Shown in pieces: positions 34,811 to 46,326 of a stretch of 64,000 nt of DNA. Position 1 is the first letter of the stretch. Each line of letters starts with the position of its first letter. The translations under genes were made by a program, and so were the position numbers. Under the pieces are notes generated by a model. That model made no database searches, was not told the origin of the DNA, and worked only from the letters and a program-made list of their open reading frames with translations. Source of the DNA: Nonomuraea aurantiaca (lineage in GTDB: Bacteria; Actinomycetota; Actinomycetes; Streptosporangiales; Streptosporangiaceae); the NCBI RefSeq assembly GCF_020215705.1, contig NZ_JAIWNB010000006.1:248001-312000 (forward strand), read 5' to 3'.

Positions 34811-34846
34811 ACGCCCAGGTCGGCCTATCACGGCCGACCTGGGCGT
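34811..34846 (-). terminator. Intrinsic terminator of katG
   Basis: Perfect 15-bp stem ACGCCCAGGTCGGCC / GGCCGACCTGGGCGT (34811-34825 with 34832-34846), 6-nt loop. On the katG strand it is followed by TTTT. It starts 6 bp past the katG stop. One of the clearest rho-independent terminators in the window. Confidence 0.92.
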
Positions 34847-34852
34847 CAATGA

Positions 34853-37084
<2,232 letters not shown>

Positions 37085-37116
37085 GGGAATCCTTCCGGAC
37101 TATGTGGATCACGTGC

Positions 37117-37554
37117 TCAGGAGGTACGGGCGGTGGAACAGCCGGGGCACAGGCCCCAATAGATGACCTCGGCCTCGTCGACCGAGAAGCCGTGCTCGTC
37201 CGAGGCGGTCAGGCAGGGCGCCTCGCCGACAGCGCAGTCGACGTCGGCGACGGCACCGCACGACCGGCACACGATGTGGTGGTGGTTGTCCCCCACGCGC
37301 CCCTCGTACCGTGCCGGGCTGCCGGCCGGTTCGATGCGGCGTACGAGTCCCGCCGCGGTGAGCGCGTGGAGTGCCTCATAAACGGCTTGCAGCGAGATGT
37401 GGCCGACGCGATCGCGCACCCCAGAGGCGATCGCCTCGACGCCGAGGTGATCACCGTCCCGGACGGCCTGGAGCAGCGCGACGCGGGCCGCTGTCACCCG
37501 CAGGCCGGCGCCGCGCAGCTCCTCGGCGATGGTCGGAGTGCTGGATGCGGTCAT
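37117..37554 (-). CDS. furA: Fur-family regulator FurA, repressor of katG
   Basis: 145 residues. N-terminal winged helix (AEELRGAGLRVTAARVALLQAV...ISLQAVYEALHALTAAGLVRRI), then the metal domain with HHH at 91-93 and zinc cysteines C96, C99, C136, C139 (CRSCG, CPGC). Directly upstream of katG, as in mycobacteria and streptomycetes, where FurA/CatR responds to peroxide. ATG 37554 is chosen; the frame runs to 37608 but that would overlap the operator. Confidence 0.95.
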   Translation of the reverse strand: MTASSTPTIAEELRGAGLRVTAARVALLQAVRDGDHLGVEAIASGVRDRVGHISLQAVYEALHALTAAGLVRRIEPAGSPARYEGRVGDNHHHIVCRSCGAVADVDCAVGEAPCLTASDEHGFSVDEAEVIYWGLCPGCSTARTS

Positions 37555-37591
37555 GCGACCAAACCTACCTACATAAACACGAATGGTACAA

Positions 37592-37605
37592 GATAACGAA
37601 TTATC
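37592..37605. promoter_or_regulatory. Fur-box-like inverted repeat upstream of furA
   Basis: GATAACGAATTATC: five-base arms GATAA/TTATC around CGAA, 38 bp before the furA start, in a strongly AT-rich stretch. Position and composition fit FurA autoregulation, although the arms are short. Confidence 0.6.
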
Positions 37606-37655
37606 CAAGTTTAGTGCGCCACCGGGGGACGTTTGCCCCGTTGCGGTGCGACACG

Positions 37656-37667
37656 CCGTCCGGACGG
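37656..37667. promoter_or_regulatory. Second copy of the TetR operator core
   Basis: CCGTCCGGACGG, a perfect 12-bp palindrome identical to the core of the 24-bp operator at 11839. Here the flanks (CACG...TGTC) break the longer symmetry. It lies upstream of furA and downstream of the second serine hydrolase. A weak second TetR site is possible; chance cannot be excluded. Confidence 0.3.
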
Positions 37668-37689
37668 TGTCCGCGCATGCGAACGGGGC

Positions 37690-37716
37690 CAGGCCGAGCT
37701 CGGTGAGCTCGGCCTG
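37690..37716 (-). terminator. Hairpin terminator after the second serine hydrolase
   Basis: Perfect 12-bp stem CAGGCCGAGCTC / GAGCTCGGCCTG with a 3-nt loop, extended by GGGG/CCCC after one mismatch. It lies about 50 bp past the stop at 37765. No T-tract. Confidence 0.75.
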
Positions 37717-37764
37717 ACCCCGGTCAGCGTTGTGCCTGGTGCGCGACTGGTAAGGAGGCGACCC

Positions 37765-38988
37765 TCAGGATGTGCCGCAGAACACCGCCTTGATGATCTT
37801 GTCCAGGGCCTGCGGGAACACCACTGACTGGTCGATCGCGGCGTCCCCCATGGTCAGCGAGGCGGTCAGCGTCTTGCTGCCGTCGGGCGTGCTGTACATC
37901 AGCGACCCGTAGCCCCCCGGAGGGCTGCCGTCGTGGTTGAGGACGATTCCGGCGCAGTCCGGGCCGGTGTCCAGCACATACTGGCCGAGGCCGTACTGGC
38001 CGAAGAGGCCGGTGCTCCTCGGGTCCGGCTCGCGCATCTCGGCCAGCAGCGGGGCCGGCAGGAGCCTGCCGCCCTGCAGCGCGGAGAAGTACGTCTGGAG
38101 ATCCCGGGTGGTCGAGATCATGTCACCGGCGCCGGCCAGCAGGGAGAGGTTCTGGCGGGTGACATCGACCACCTTCCACTGGTCGGCGTCCTGGTAGCGG
38201 TAGTAGCCGTGGGCATGCGGCTCGGGGAGCCGCGTCCGGGCGCCCGGCACCACGGTGTCCCGCAGCCCGAGTGGCCCCAGGATCCGCCGCCGCATCTCCT
38301 CGGCGTACGAGCGGCCGGTGACCTTCTCGATCAGCAGCAGGGCCAGCGTGTAGTTGGTGTTGGCGTAGCTCCAGTTCGTCCCCGGCGCGAACTTCGCCGG
38401 CTTGGACAGCGCCAGCCGTACCAGCTCCTCGGGCTGGTAGGTGTGGAACCGGTTGTCCACCCACTCTTCGCCGGTGGCGGGGATCCCCGGCACGTACGTC
38501 CCATCGGTGTAGTACTCGCCGGTGTAGTTGAACAGCCCGCTGGTGTGCTGCAACATCATCCGCACCGTGATCCGCCGGTCCAGCCCGAGCTCGGGCAGGT
38601 AGCCGGCCACCGGGCTGTCCAGCCCGATCTTGCCCTCGGCCACCAGCTGCAGGACCAGGGTCGCGGTGAAGCTCTTGGTGGAGCTGCCGATCCAGAACCG
38701 TCCGTCCGTCGGCGGCTTGGCGGCCTCGCCCAGCTTGCGCACCCCGGCGCTGCCGGCCCAGTCGCCCCGCTCATCGTGTACGCGCATCTGCAGCCCGGCG
38801 TAACCGGAATCGACGATCTCCTGGATGACCTTTTGCAGCTCCGGGCGATCCCGCCCGGCAGCGGCCTTCGGCACCGGCCTGCCGTCCGCACTGGCGGGTG
38901 TGGCCACCCCGGCCAGCAGCGCGGCCGCCAGCGCCGTGACCGCCACTCGCCTGAAGGCGCTGATCGCTGGTGGGAATGGGAGTTTCAT
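37765..38988 (-). CDS. Secreted serine hydrolase, beta-lactamase/DD-peptidase fold (second copy)
   Basis: 407 residues. Signal peptide MKLPFPPAISAFRRVAVTAL...GVATPASA. SxxK at 102-105 (SSTK), YAN at 208-210 and a third motif HDGSPPGG. All three active-site motifs are present, unlike the paralogue at 14936, whose third motif lacks the histidine. The fold is that of D,D-carboxypeptidase/esterase type class C proteins; the substrate is open. Divergent from the DrrA-like ATPase gene at 39242, 253 bp away. Confidence 0.9.
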   Translation of the reverse strand: MKLPFPPAISAFRRVAVTALAAALLAGVATPASADGRPVPKAAAGRDRPELQKVIQEIVDSGYAGLQMRVHDERGDWAGSAGVRKLGEAAKPPTDGRFWIGSSTKSFTATLVLQLVAEGKIGLDSPVAGYLPELGLDRRITVRMMLQHTSGLFNYTGEYYTDGTYVPGIPATGEEWVDNRFHTYQPEELVRLALSKPAKFAPGTNWSYANTNYTLALLLIEKVTGRSYAEEMRRRILGPLGLRDTVVPGARTRLPEPHAHGYYRYQDADQWKVVDVTRQNLSLLAGAGDMISTTRDLQTYFSALQGGRLLPAPLLAEMREPDPRSTGLFGQYGLGQYVLDTGPDCAGIVLNHDGSPPGGYGSLMYSTPDGSKTLTASLTMGDAAIDQSVVFPQALDKIIKAVFCGTS

Positions 38989-39241
38989 GCTTCCTCGTCT
39001 CTGGTATCGCGCTCAGGCGAACAGCTCGTCGATGAGCCTCTGCACTGCCGTCTGGAACGCCCCTGCCTGGGACATCGCCGCGTTCATGGCGTTCACGATC
39101 GCCGACCGCTCTGATATCGGGCCGTTGCCGTCCTGACGCGGTCGCTGACACGGCAGCGCATGACTTGCTGTTAGCGCGGTGTCGGCGCCGTATCAGTGGC
39201 TCCCGGCATCGTCTTGCTCGTCGAATGATGAGGAGAAGGCG

Positions 39242-40186
39242 ATGCATGTGATCCGAGCCGAAGGGCTGATCAAAAAGTACGGCGGGACGACCGCGCTGGA
39301 CGGGGTGGACCTGGAGGTCCCCGTGGGCAAGGTCATCGGCATTCTGGGGCCCAACGGGGCCGGCAAGACCACCACGGTCCGGATCCTGGCCACCTTGCTC
39401 CGCCCCGACGGGGGGCGGGCCGAGGTCGGCGGTCACGACGTGGTGCGTGACCCGGTCCGGGTGCGTGGGCTGATCGGCCTGACCGGGCAGTACGCCTCGG
39501 TCGACGAGGGCCTGTCCGGCACCGAGAACCTGGTGTTGCTGGGCCGCCTGCTCAACCTGTCCAAGAGGCAGGCGCGGGCGCGCGCCGCCGAGCTGCTGGA
39601 GCGTTTCGCGCTCACCGAGGCCGCCGGCCGGCCGATCGCCACCTTCTCCGGCGGCATGCGCCGCCGCCTGGACCTGGCCGCCAGCCTCGTCGGCCGGCCG
39701 CGGATCCTCTTCCTGGACGAGCCGACCACCGGTCTGGACCCGCGTACCCGCAACGAGCTGTGGGGAGTGGTCCGCGAGCTGGTCGCCGACGGCACCACGG
39801 TCCTGCTCACGACCCAGTACCTGGAGGAGGCCGACCAGCTCGCCGATCGCATCACCGTCATCGACCGTGGCAAGGTGACCGCCGAGGGCCGGCCCGGCGA
39901 GCTGAAGCGCCGCATCGGCGGGCAGATCCTGCACGTCCGCCCCACCTTGCGGGGGGATCTGGACGCGGTCGCCCGGGTCCTGGCCGAGCTCACCGGTACG
40001 ACTCCCGCCCGCGACGAGAACATCGGCCTGCTGAGCGCGCCCGCCGACGATCCCATGCTGGTCTCCGCCCTGGTCAGAAGGCTGGAGCAGGCCGGAATCC
40101 CGGCCGACGAGCTGGGCCTGCGCCTGCCCAGCCTGGACGAGGTCTTCCTTGCGCTCACCGCGACCACCGAGAGGAACGCGGCATGA
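39242..40186 (+). CDS. Daunorubicin-resistance-type ABC transporter ATP-binding protein
   Basis: 314 residues. Walker A GPNGAGKT (36-43), Q-loop GLTGQYASVDEGLSGTENL, signature FSGGMRRRLDLA (135-146), Walker B ILFLDEPTTGLD (155-166), and the C-terminal DrrA-type extension. It energises export by the membrane protein that follows with an ATGA overlap. GAGGAGAAGG precedes the ATG, which is chosen over the in-frame start at 39179. DrrAB systems expel antibiotics or lipids; the substrate is unknown. Confidence 0.94.
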   Translation: MHVIRAEGLIKKYGGTTALDGVDLEVPVGKVIGILGPNGAGKTTTVRILATLLRPDGGRAEVGGHDVVRDPVRVRGLIGLTGQYASVDEGLSGTENLVLLGRLLNLSKRQARARAAELLERFALTEAAGRPIATFSGGMRRRLDLAASLVGRPRILFLDEPTTGLDPRTRNELWGVVRELVADGTTVLLTTQYLEEADQLADRITVIDRGKVTAEGRPGELKRRIGGQILHVRPTLRGDLDAVARVLAELTGTTPARDENIGLLSAPADDPMLVSALVRRLEQAGIPADELGLRLPSLDEVFLALTATTERNAA

Positions 40187-40956
40187 ACGCCCAGGCCCAA
40201 GCGCTCCGGCACAGCCTGGTCCTGGCCGGGCGCGGTGTCACCAAGCTCCGCAAGTCCCCCGTACAGCTCGTGGACGTCATCCTGACACCGGTGGTGTTCC
40301 TGCTGATGTTCGTCTACCTCTTCGGCGGCGCCATCGCCGGCGGCGACCTCGACGCCTACTTGCAGGCCATCGTCCCCGGCATCATGGTCATGACCGTCTT
40401 CCAGGCCAGCGTCGGCATCGGCGTCTCGCTCAACGCCGACGCGGGCACCGGCGTCTTCGACCGATTCCGCAGCATGCCCGTCACCCGCTCAGCCCCGCTG
40501 ATCGGTGCTGTGCTGGCCGATCTCGTCCGCTACCTGGTCTCGCTGGCCGTCCTGCTCGGTCTCGCCCTGATCATGGGCTACCGCGTCCAGACCGGCCCGC
40601 TCGCCGCCCTGACCGGTATCGGCCTGCTGCTCGCCTTCGGTCTGAGCTTCGCCTGGCTGTCGGTCTATATAGGCATGCTGGTGAAGACGCCCGGCTCGGT
40701 CACCGGCCTGATGACCATCCTCATCCTGCCGCTCACCTTCGCCAGCAACGTCTTCGTCCCCAGCCAGACCATGCCCGGCTGGTTGCGGGTGTGGTCCGGC
40801 GTCAACCCGGTCAGCCTCATGTCCGACGCCATGCGCGGCCTGCTGAACGGCGGCCCGGTCGCCGGCTCCCTGCTCGGCGCCCTGGCCTGGATGACCGGCG
40901 CGATCGCCGTCTTCTTCCCGCTGGCGATGCGCGCCTACCGCAGGAACGCCTCCTGA
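40183..40956 (+). CDS. DrrB-type ABC transporter permease
   Basis: 257 residues with six hydrophobic segments, ABC2-type membrane protein. DrrB-like features: RKSPVQLVDVILTPVVFLLMFVYLFGGAIAGG near the N-terminus and FASNVFVPSQTMPGWLRVWSGVNPVSLMSDAMRGLL. Starts inside the last codon of the ATPase gene (ATGA). The 3' end overlaps the convergent AfsR-like gene by 22 bp. Confidence 0.93.
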   Translation: MNAQAQALRHSLVLAGRGVTKLRKSPVQLVDVILTPVVFLLMFVYLFGGAIAGGDLDAYLQAIVPGIMVMTVFQASVGIGVSLNADAGTGVFDRFRSMPVTRSAPLIGAVLADLVRYLVSLAVLLGLALIMGYRVQTGPLAALTGIGLLLAFGLSFAWLSVYIGMLVKTPGSVTGLMTILILPLTFASNVFVPSQTMPGWLRVWSGVNPVSLMSDAMRGLLNGGPVAGSLLGALAWMTGAIAVFFPLAMRAYRRNAS

Positions 40957-43900
40957 CCGGCCGGGACGAGCCCCGCCACCCGGTCGATCGCCTCCTGGCG
41001 GGGCATCTCGGCGCCCAGGCGATAGGCCTGGGCGTAGCCCTCCTCGCCCAGGCGCTCGGTGAGCCGGTCGACCAGGGCACGCAGCTCCGGTTCACCGTGG
41101 TCGAACTCACCGCGGATGACCTGGCTCATGCCGAGCGCGGCGGCCGCCCCCCGGGGGTCGCCCTCCAGCGCCAGCACGCCGGCCAGCAGCTCGGCGGCCC
41201 AGGCCAGGCCGGCGCTGTAGCCCTGGGTGAGCAGCGAGTCGACGGCCTCGACCAGCAGCTTCCTGGCCTGGAGGGCGTCACCCCGGGCGAGCCGGTTCTC
41301 CAGGCGGGTGCTGACGAACAGGTCCCTGGCCGACTCCCCGTGGGCCGCCGCCAGCTCGTCCAGGATCCGGTCGGCTCGCTCCAGATCGCCCGAGAGCCGG
41401 TGGACGTTGGCCAGGCCCACCAGGATGTTCACCTCCATGCGCCGGTGACCGAGCTCCCTGGCCCGGCGGTGGGTGGCCTGGATGTCGCGGAGCGCGCCGT
41501 CGAGGTCGCCACTGCGCCTGCGCTCGCGCGCCAGCCGGGCCCGGCTGAGGTAGAGGTGGTCCTCCGTGCCGAGCTCGGAGCTCAGGGCCACGGCCCGCTC
41601 CAGCGCGGCGATGGCCGGGCCGTACTCGCCGCGCAGGGAGTGGTCACGGGCCAGCGGCAGCAGGCTGATCACCAGCCCCCAGCGGTCGCCGACTTCCTCG
41701 AAGCCGCGCCGCGCCTCCTGACGGGAGGCGGCGCCGGAGTGCAGGTCTCCCTGCTCGGTCAGGAGGAAGTCGCGGGCCCAGTGGGCGCTGGCCCGCACCC
41801 AGGGGTCGGCCGAGACCAGGGCGTCATCCAGGTCGGACTCCCCTGCCGAGGCGGCGGCCAGCTGCGCCATCCGCATCAGCGGCCGGGCGGGGTGGAACTC
41901 CCTGGCTCCCGCCGAGTCGACCTCCATGCTCGCCCGTACCACGCCGAAGGCCGCCCTGGCCTGCTCGGGCAGCGCTCCGCCGTACTGGAGGTAGCTCTCG
42001 AACTGCGCGCTCCTGCCGCTGATGCCCCAGTACCAGAAGAGGGCGCCCACGAACCGGGAGGGGTCGGCGGCCTGGCGCAGGCCGTGCATCAGGTTGTCGT
42101 ACTCGGCGTCGAAGACGGCGATCGCGGCCAGCTGCTCTCTGGTCCGCAGCAGCGGCTCGTTCCGCTCGGCCAGCGCGAGGAAGTACGCGGAGTACGGCAC
42201 GGCGAGGTCGTCACCTGACTCGGCGAGCCTGCCCAGCGCGTAGGCGCGGACGGTCTCCAGCATGCGGTACCGGTCGCCCGACTCCTGGACGATGGACTTC
42301 TCCACCAGGGAGCCGATCACGTAGACGATCTCCTCGGCGGGCAGCGACGCGTCCGCGCAGACCGCCTCCAGCGCGGGCAGGTCCGCGCCGGCGGGGAAGA
42401 AGGCCAGGCGCCTGGCCAGCGCCCGCTCCTGCTCGTCCAGCAGGTCCCAGCTCCACTCCACGACCGCGAGCAGCGTGCGCTGGCGCGGCAGGGCCGCCCT
42501 GCTGCCCGAGGAGAGCAGGCGGAAGCGGTCGTCGAGGCGGCCGGCGATCTGCTCGACGCTCATCGAGCGCAGCTTGGCGGCCGCCAGCTCCAGGGCCAGC
42601 GGCATGCCGTCCAGCCGCCAGCAGATCTCCACGACGGCCTCCACCGTGGAGGCGTCGAGCGCGAAGCCCGGCCGCACGCTCGAGGCCCGGTCGACGAACA
42701 GCCGCACCGCCTCCGCCTCCGCCGCGGCCGCCGAGTCCCTGGGCACGTCGAGGGGCCCCAGGTGGCACAGGGCCTCGCCGGTGATGGCCAGCGGCTCGCG
42801 GCTGGTGGCCAGGATCCGCAGCCGCGGCAGGCGTCCCAGGAGCTGGTCGACCAACTCGGCGGCGGCCTCCACCAGGTGCTCGCAGTTGTCCAGCAGGAGG
42901 AGGGCGTCGCCGACGTCGAGCAGCTCGCAGATCCGGTCCAGCGGCGCGGCCTCGCCTCCCTCGTAGAGGCGGTCATTGAGCGCGCCCAGCACGGCGTCGA
43001 CGATCTGGTCCGCTGCGCTCACCCCGGCGTCCGCCGCGCTCACCCCGGCCAGCGAGACGAACCAGGCGCGCCCGCGCGCGTGGGCCGAGTCCCTGGCCAC
43101 GGCCTCCAGCGAGAGCCGGGTCTTGCCCGAGCCGCCGGGGCCGACGATGGTGACCAGGCGGCCTCCGGACAGCAGGGCGCCGAGCTGTGCCAGCTCCGGC
43201 TCCCGGCCCACGAAGCTGGTGAGCTGGGCGGGCAGCCGGTTGGGAGCGGTCTCAGCGGGTGCCGCGGGCCGCTCCATCTCGCCGCGCAGCAGCGCCAGGT
43301 GGATCTCCTGCAGCTCCGGCGCGGGATCCACGCCCAGCTCGTCGGCCAGCCTGCCCCGGATCTCCGCGTAGACCGCCAGGGCGTCGCTCTGGCGTCCGGC
43401 CGCGGCCAGGGCACGCATCCGCAGCCCGGCCAGACGCTCGCTCAGCGGCTGGCCCACGGCCAGCGACTCCACGTCGGCCAGGACCTCGGCATGCCTGCCC
43501 AGGTGAAGTTCGGCCTGGATGCGGTCTTCAGCGGCCGCGTGGCGGAGGTTGTGCAGCCTGGTCGCGACCGGATCGGCGAAGGGCGCCTCCTGCACGTCGG
43601 CCAGGGCGGCGCCCTGCCACAGGCCCAGGGCCGCGCCGAGCGTGGCCGCGGCCTCTTTGTGCGCGCCCGCGACCAGCTCGCGCCGTCCCCGGGTGACCAG
43701 CTCCTCGAACTGGCAGGCGTCGACGTCCTCAGCGCGCACGGGCAGCCGGTAGCCACCGGCGACCAGCTCCAGGGTCGCGGCTCCACCCAGGGCCTTGCGC
43801 AGCCGGGCGACGAGGCTGTGCAGGGCGGCGGCGGCTCCCGCGGGCGCCTCCTCGCCCCACAGGTCGTCGATCAGCGTCTCGGCGGAGACGGGCCGGCCGG

Positions 43901-44009
43901 GCTCGAGTGCGAGCCGAGACAGCAGCATGCGGAGGCGTACTCCGCTGATCTCCGCGGGCCCGCCGCTGTCCAGATAGGCCTTGACGGGGCCGAGAACCTC
44001 AACTCGCAC
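40935..44009 (-). CDS. AfsR/SARP-family regulator with NB-ARC ATPase
   Basis: 1024 residues from GTG 44009 (VRVEVLGPVKAYLDSGG); the frame extends to a TTG at 44045. Domains: OmpR-type winged helix 1-95, bacterial transcriptional activator (BTAD) domain to ~242, NB-ARC ATPase with P-loop GPGGSGKT (290-297) and LLLLDNCEHLVEA (Walker B), then a long tetratricopeptide-like helical C-terminus. These act as pathway-specific or global activators of secondary metabolism. It faces the DrrAB genes tail to tail and may control them or a distant cluster. A fragment similar to its BTAD junction lies at 48221. Confidence 0.9.
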   Translation of the reverse strand: MRVEVLGPVKAYLDSGGPAEISGVRLRMLLSRLALEPGRPVSAETLIDDLWGEEAPAGAAAALHSLVARLRKALGGAATLELVAGGYRLPVRAEDVDACQFEELVTRGRRELVAGAHKEAAATLGAALGLWQGAALADVQEAPFADPVATRLHNLRHAAAEDRIQAELHLGRHAEVLADVESLAVGQPLSERLAGLRMRALAAAGRQSDALAVYAEIRGRLADELGVDPAPELQEIHLALLRGEMERPAAPAETAPNRLPAQLTSFVGREPELAQLGALLSGGRLVTIVGPGGSGKTRLSLEAVARDSAHARGRAWFVSLAGVSAADAGVSAADQIVDAVLGALNDRLYEGGEAAPLDRICELLDVGDALLLLDNCEHLVEAAAELVDQLLGRLPRLRILATSREPLAITGEALCHLGPLDVPRDSAAAAEAEAVRLFVDRASSVRPGFALDASTVEAVVEICWRLDGMPLALELAAAKLRSMSVEQIAGRLDDRFRLLSSGSRAALPRQRTLLAVVEWSWDLLDEQERALARRLAFFPAGADLPALEAVCADASLPAEEIVYVIGSLVEKSIVQESGDRYRMLETVRAYALGRLAESGDDLAVPYSAYFLALAERNEPLLRTREQLAAIAVFDAEYDNLMHGLRQAADPSRFVGALFWYWGISGRSAQFESYLQYGGALPEQARAAFGVVRASMEVDSAGAREFHPARPLMRMAQLAAASAGESDLDDALVSADPWVRASAHWARDFLLTEQGDLHSGAASRQEARRGFEEVGDRWGLVISLLPLARDHSLRGEYGPAIAALERAVALSSELGTEDHLYLSRARLARERRRSGDLDGALRDIQATHRRARELGHRRMEVNILVGLANVHRLSGDLERADRILDELAAAHGESARDLFVSTRLENRLARGDALQARKLLVEAVDSLLTQGYSAGLAWAAELLAGVLALEGDPRGAAAALGMSQVIRGEFDHGEPELRALVDRLTERLGEEGYAQAYRLGAEMPRQEAIDRVAGLVPAGQEAFLR

Positions 44010-44164
44010 CGGCCCAGAATGCCGGAAACGTTCTGCTTTATCCAACTAGCTGGTGATTTGCCATTCCCGGAGCGCCCGGAGTGAAGCACCGACGGCTCGC
44101 GACCGTGGCACTGGCCCGCCTGCTCATTCATGAACCTCATCTACCTGGTCATATGATCGGCGGC

Positions 44165-44902
44165 ATGGCGTTGCGACTTGTTCAGGCGAATATCAAGGCT
44201 CGGGATGACTCGGCGCTCGGCCGGTTCTGGGCGGAGGCGCTCGGCTGGGGTCTTTCCAGCGAGGGACCCGGCGTGACCAACCTCGAACCCAAGGGCTTCG
44301 CCTGGCCGGACCCCGACGCCTTCTACATCGATCTCGTCACCGTCCCGGACCCCGAAACGGTGAGATACCGCGTACACCTCGACCTCGCCACCACCTCTGC
44401 CGCCCATCAGGCGGAGCTGGTCGCGCGCCTGAAGGAGCTCGGCGCGACGCCCGCCGACGTGGGCCAGGGCGACGTCCCATGGACGGTCCTGGCCGACCCG
44501 GAGGGCAACGTGTTCTGCGTGCTGGAGCCTCGGGAGATCTACCGGGACACCGGGCCGATCGCCGCGGTGGTGGTCGACTGCGCCGATCCACGGGCCATGG
44601 CCCGGTTCTGGGACGAGGCGGTGGACTGGACCCTGCACGAGGTCACCGACGATCACGCGCGGCTGCGCTCCGCCAAGGGCGTCGGCCCGTATCTGGAGTT
44701 CCTTCGCACGCCCGGCGTGCCGACCGTGTGGAACCGCATCCATCTCGACCTGCTGCCCGACCCGATTGACGATCAAGCAGCGGAGGTAGCCCGGCTGCAG
44801 ACCCTCGGCGCGACACCCGCCGATGTCGGCCAGGGCGATGTTTCGTGGAAGGTCCTGGCCGACCCGGAGGGCAACGAGTTCTGCGTCCTCGGCCGGGGCT
44901 GA
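44165..44902 (+). CDS. Protein with two glyoxalase-like (VOC) domains
   Basis: 245 residues, an internal duplication. Each half ends in nearly the same sequence: ATPADVGQGDVPWTVLADPEGNVFCVLE (near 115) and ATPADVGQGDVSWKVLADPEGNEFCVLG at the C-terminus. The beta-alpha-beta-beta-beta modules are typical of VOC proteins; metal ligands are not obvious, so it may bind ligands or act as a resistance protein. ATG 44165 chosen over the earlier frame start at 44081. Confidence 0.88.
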   Translation: MALRLVQANIKARDDSALGRFWAEALGWGLSSEGPGVTNLEPKGFAWPDPDAFYIDLVTVPDPETVRYRVHLDLATTSAAHQAELVARLKELGATPADVGQGDVPWTVLADPEGNVFCVLEPREIYRDTGPIAAVVVDCADPRAMARFWDEAVDWTLHEVTDDHARLRSAKGVGPYLEFLRTPGVPTVWNRIHLDLLPDPIDDQAAEVARLQTLGATPADVGQGDVSWKVLADPEGNEFCVLGRG

Positions 44903-44908
44903 CACGGT

Positions 44909-45481
44909 TCAGCTGTCTGTAGGGTGCGCGAGGAACTGGCGCGGAGTACGCAAAGCAGGCACGGCTCGCTCCAACTCGACCAGCGCCAGCGGAGGCCCGT
45001 CGCCGAAGTCGTGGTCGTGGGTCCTGCCGGTCTCGGCGAAGCCGTTCTTGGCGTAGAAGCGGCGCGCTTGGACGGAGTCCCGGAGCGTCCACAGATGCAC
45101 GTCGTCGTACCCGGCGTCTCGCACTCGGTCCAAGACGGCTGTCAACAGGGCCCTCGAGATGCCGCTGCCCCAGACGTCCGGGTGGGCGAAGAAGGTATGG
45201 ATCTCCGCGAGGCCGGGGCGGGAAGTGGAGGCCCCGAACCGGGCGAAGGCCCCCGGCCGCTCGTTCAAGCGCGCCAGCAGGATCGTGTCCATGCCCTCGG
45301 CCTCGGCCACGCCCTCGGCCAGAATGCCGTGCCACTTGGTGCGCCGCTCCTCGACTCCGGCCGCGGCGACCTTCGGCGTGCACAACGGGCCGTGCGAGAC
45401 ACCCCACGACAGGGCGTGGATCTCGCCGAGAATGTCCCCGTCACCGGGTTTCGCGGGGTGGACCGTGATCACGTCAGACAT
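44909..45481 (-). CDS. GNAT-family N-acetyltransferase
   Basis: 190 residues, starting MSDVITVHPAKPGDGDILGEIHALSWG. Acetyl-CoA binding motif A region IHTFFAHPDVWGSGISRALLTAVLDRVRDAGYDDVHLWTLRDSVQARRFYAKNGFAETGRTHDH. The usual R/QxxGxG/A loop appears as DVWGSGIS. Substrate unknown. Convergent with the VOC gene (6-bp gap). Confidence 0.92.
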   Translation of the reverse strand: MSDVITVHPAKPGDGDILGEIHALSWGVSHGPLCTPKVAAAGVEERRTKWHGILAEGVAEAEGMDTILLARLNERPGAFARFGASTSRPGLAEIHTFFAHPDVWGSGISRALLTAVLDRVRDAGYDDVHLWTLRDSVQARRFYAKNGFAETGRTHDHDFGDGPPLALVELERAVPALRTPRQFLAHPTDS

Positions 45482-45554
45482 GGCGTAGACACTAACTCGC
45501 CTGGCCTGGCCATTCCGCGGCGGAGCCCTCGCCTCCGACTCCCTGTCAGTACGT

Positions 45555-45590
45555 GAACGCCCGATCGCCGTAGAGGGCGACCGGGCATTC
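45555..45590 (-). terminator. Hairpin downstream of the DUF397 remnant
   Basis: Stem of about 15 bp with two mismatches: GAACGCCCGATCGCC with GGGCGACCGGGCATTC, five-nt loop. It lies 34 bp past the stop at 45624 and probably terminated the DUF397 transcript. Confidence 0.5.
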
Positions 45591-45623
45591 ATGGCTGTCT
45601 GCGGCAAGGACGGATGCCCTTAC

Positions 45624-45817
45624 TCAGAACTCGCCGTCCTTGGCTCCTGCCAGGAAGGCTGCCCACTCGCCGGAGGTGAAGATCAGCGCTGGCCCGTGCG
45701 GGTCCTTGCTGTCTCGAATGGCCACATGGTCAGCAACGAAAGCGACTCACCGTTCGAGCCGCTGAAACTGCTGGCGCGCCATTGGGCACGGGAGAGATCG
45801 ACTTTCTCCTTCGTCAC
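45624..45817 (-). pseudogene. Frameshifted DUF397 gene
   Basis: From GTG 45817 (with GAGGAG upstream) the frame reads VTKEKVDLSRAQWRASSFSGSNGE, the normal DUF397 N-half. After NGE the family sequence continues one base out of phase as VAFVADHVAIRDSKD, then IFTSGEWAAFLAGAKDGEF and TGA at 45624. A one-base deletion near the NGE codons (about 45747) explains it. Either a recent pseudogene or a sequencing error. Two intact DUF397 genes lie at 46703 and 46964. Confidence 0.8.
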
Positions 45818-45939
45818 CCCGCGCTCCTCTCACTTCGCGCTCGCAATTTGAGCTTGCAGTGTCACGCAGAACACCACGACTGGATGGAAACGCCAGTGGC
45901 AGACCCGGCCACCGGATCTTGAAACTCCAAAGACAGGTT

Positions 45940-46326
45940 CTAACGGACGCAGGCGCGGCCGCCGGAGACGACCTGCTCGGTGACGGCACCGGCGGCGTCG
46001 GTGATGGTGACCTTGGCCGCGAAGAACCCCCCCGGTATGCAGTTGCCGTCCACCCAAGTGCGGCGGGTCACCGAGTTGTAGTGGCTGGTGCCGAGCCAGG
46101 TGTTCGAGACGTTGCTCCATTGGGCGGTGGCCGGGTCCGTGCCGCCCTCCCACTGCGCCTCACAGGTCATCATGTAGACGCTGCCGATGGTACTACAGAA
46201 GGAGAAGGTGATGGTCGGGGCTGAGGTGGGAGCAGCTGCCGCCGGGGTGGCCTGAACCGTGGCAAAGGACAGAGCGCATAGGGCGGCGACGGCGGTTAGG
46301 TTGCGCTTCATGGTCCGCGACCTCAT
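45940..46326 (-). CDS. Small secreted four-cysteine protein
   Basis: 128 residues. Signal peptide MRSRTMKRNLTAVAALCALSFATVQATPAAAA, mature part ~95 residues with four cysteines (FSFCST, MMTCEAQW, DGNCIPG, GRACVR) and Trp/Asn-rich beta-type sequence. No family recognised. Similar in size and layout to the protein at 6172, but not evidently homologous. Both ATG 46326 (AGGGAG upstream) and ATG 46311 (GAGG upstream) are plausible starts. No cotranscribed neighbour. Confidence 0.75.
   Translation of the reverse strand: MRSRTMKRNLTAVAALCALSFATVQATPAAAAPTSAPTITFSFCSTIGSVYMMTCEAQWEGGTDPATAQWSNVSNTWLGTSHYNSVTRRTWVDGNCIPGGFFAAKVTITDAAGAVTEQVVSGGRACVR

Noticed and set aside
37656..37667. A confident second TetR operator
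   Set aside because: Only the 12-bp core matches; the outer arms are not symmetric and it is 26 kb away.
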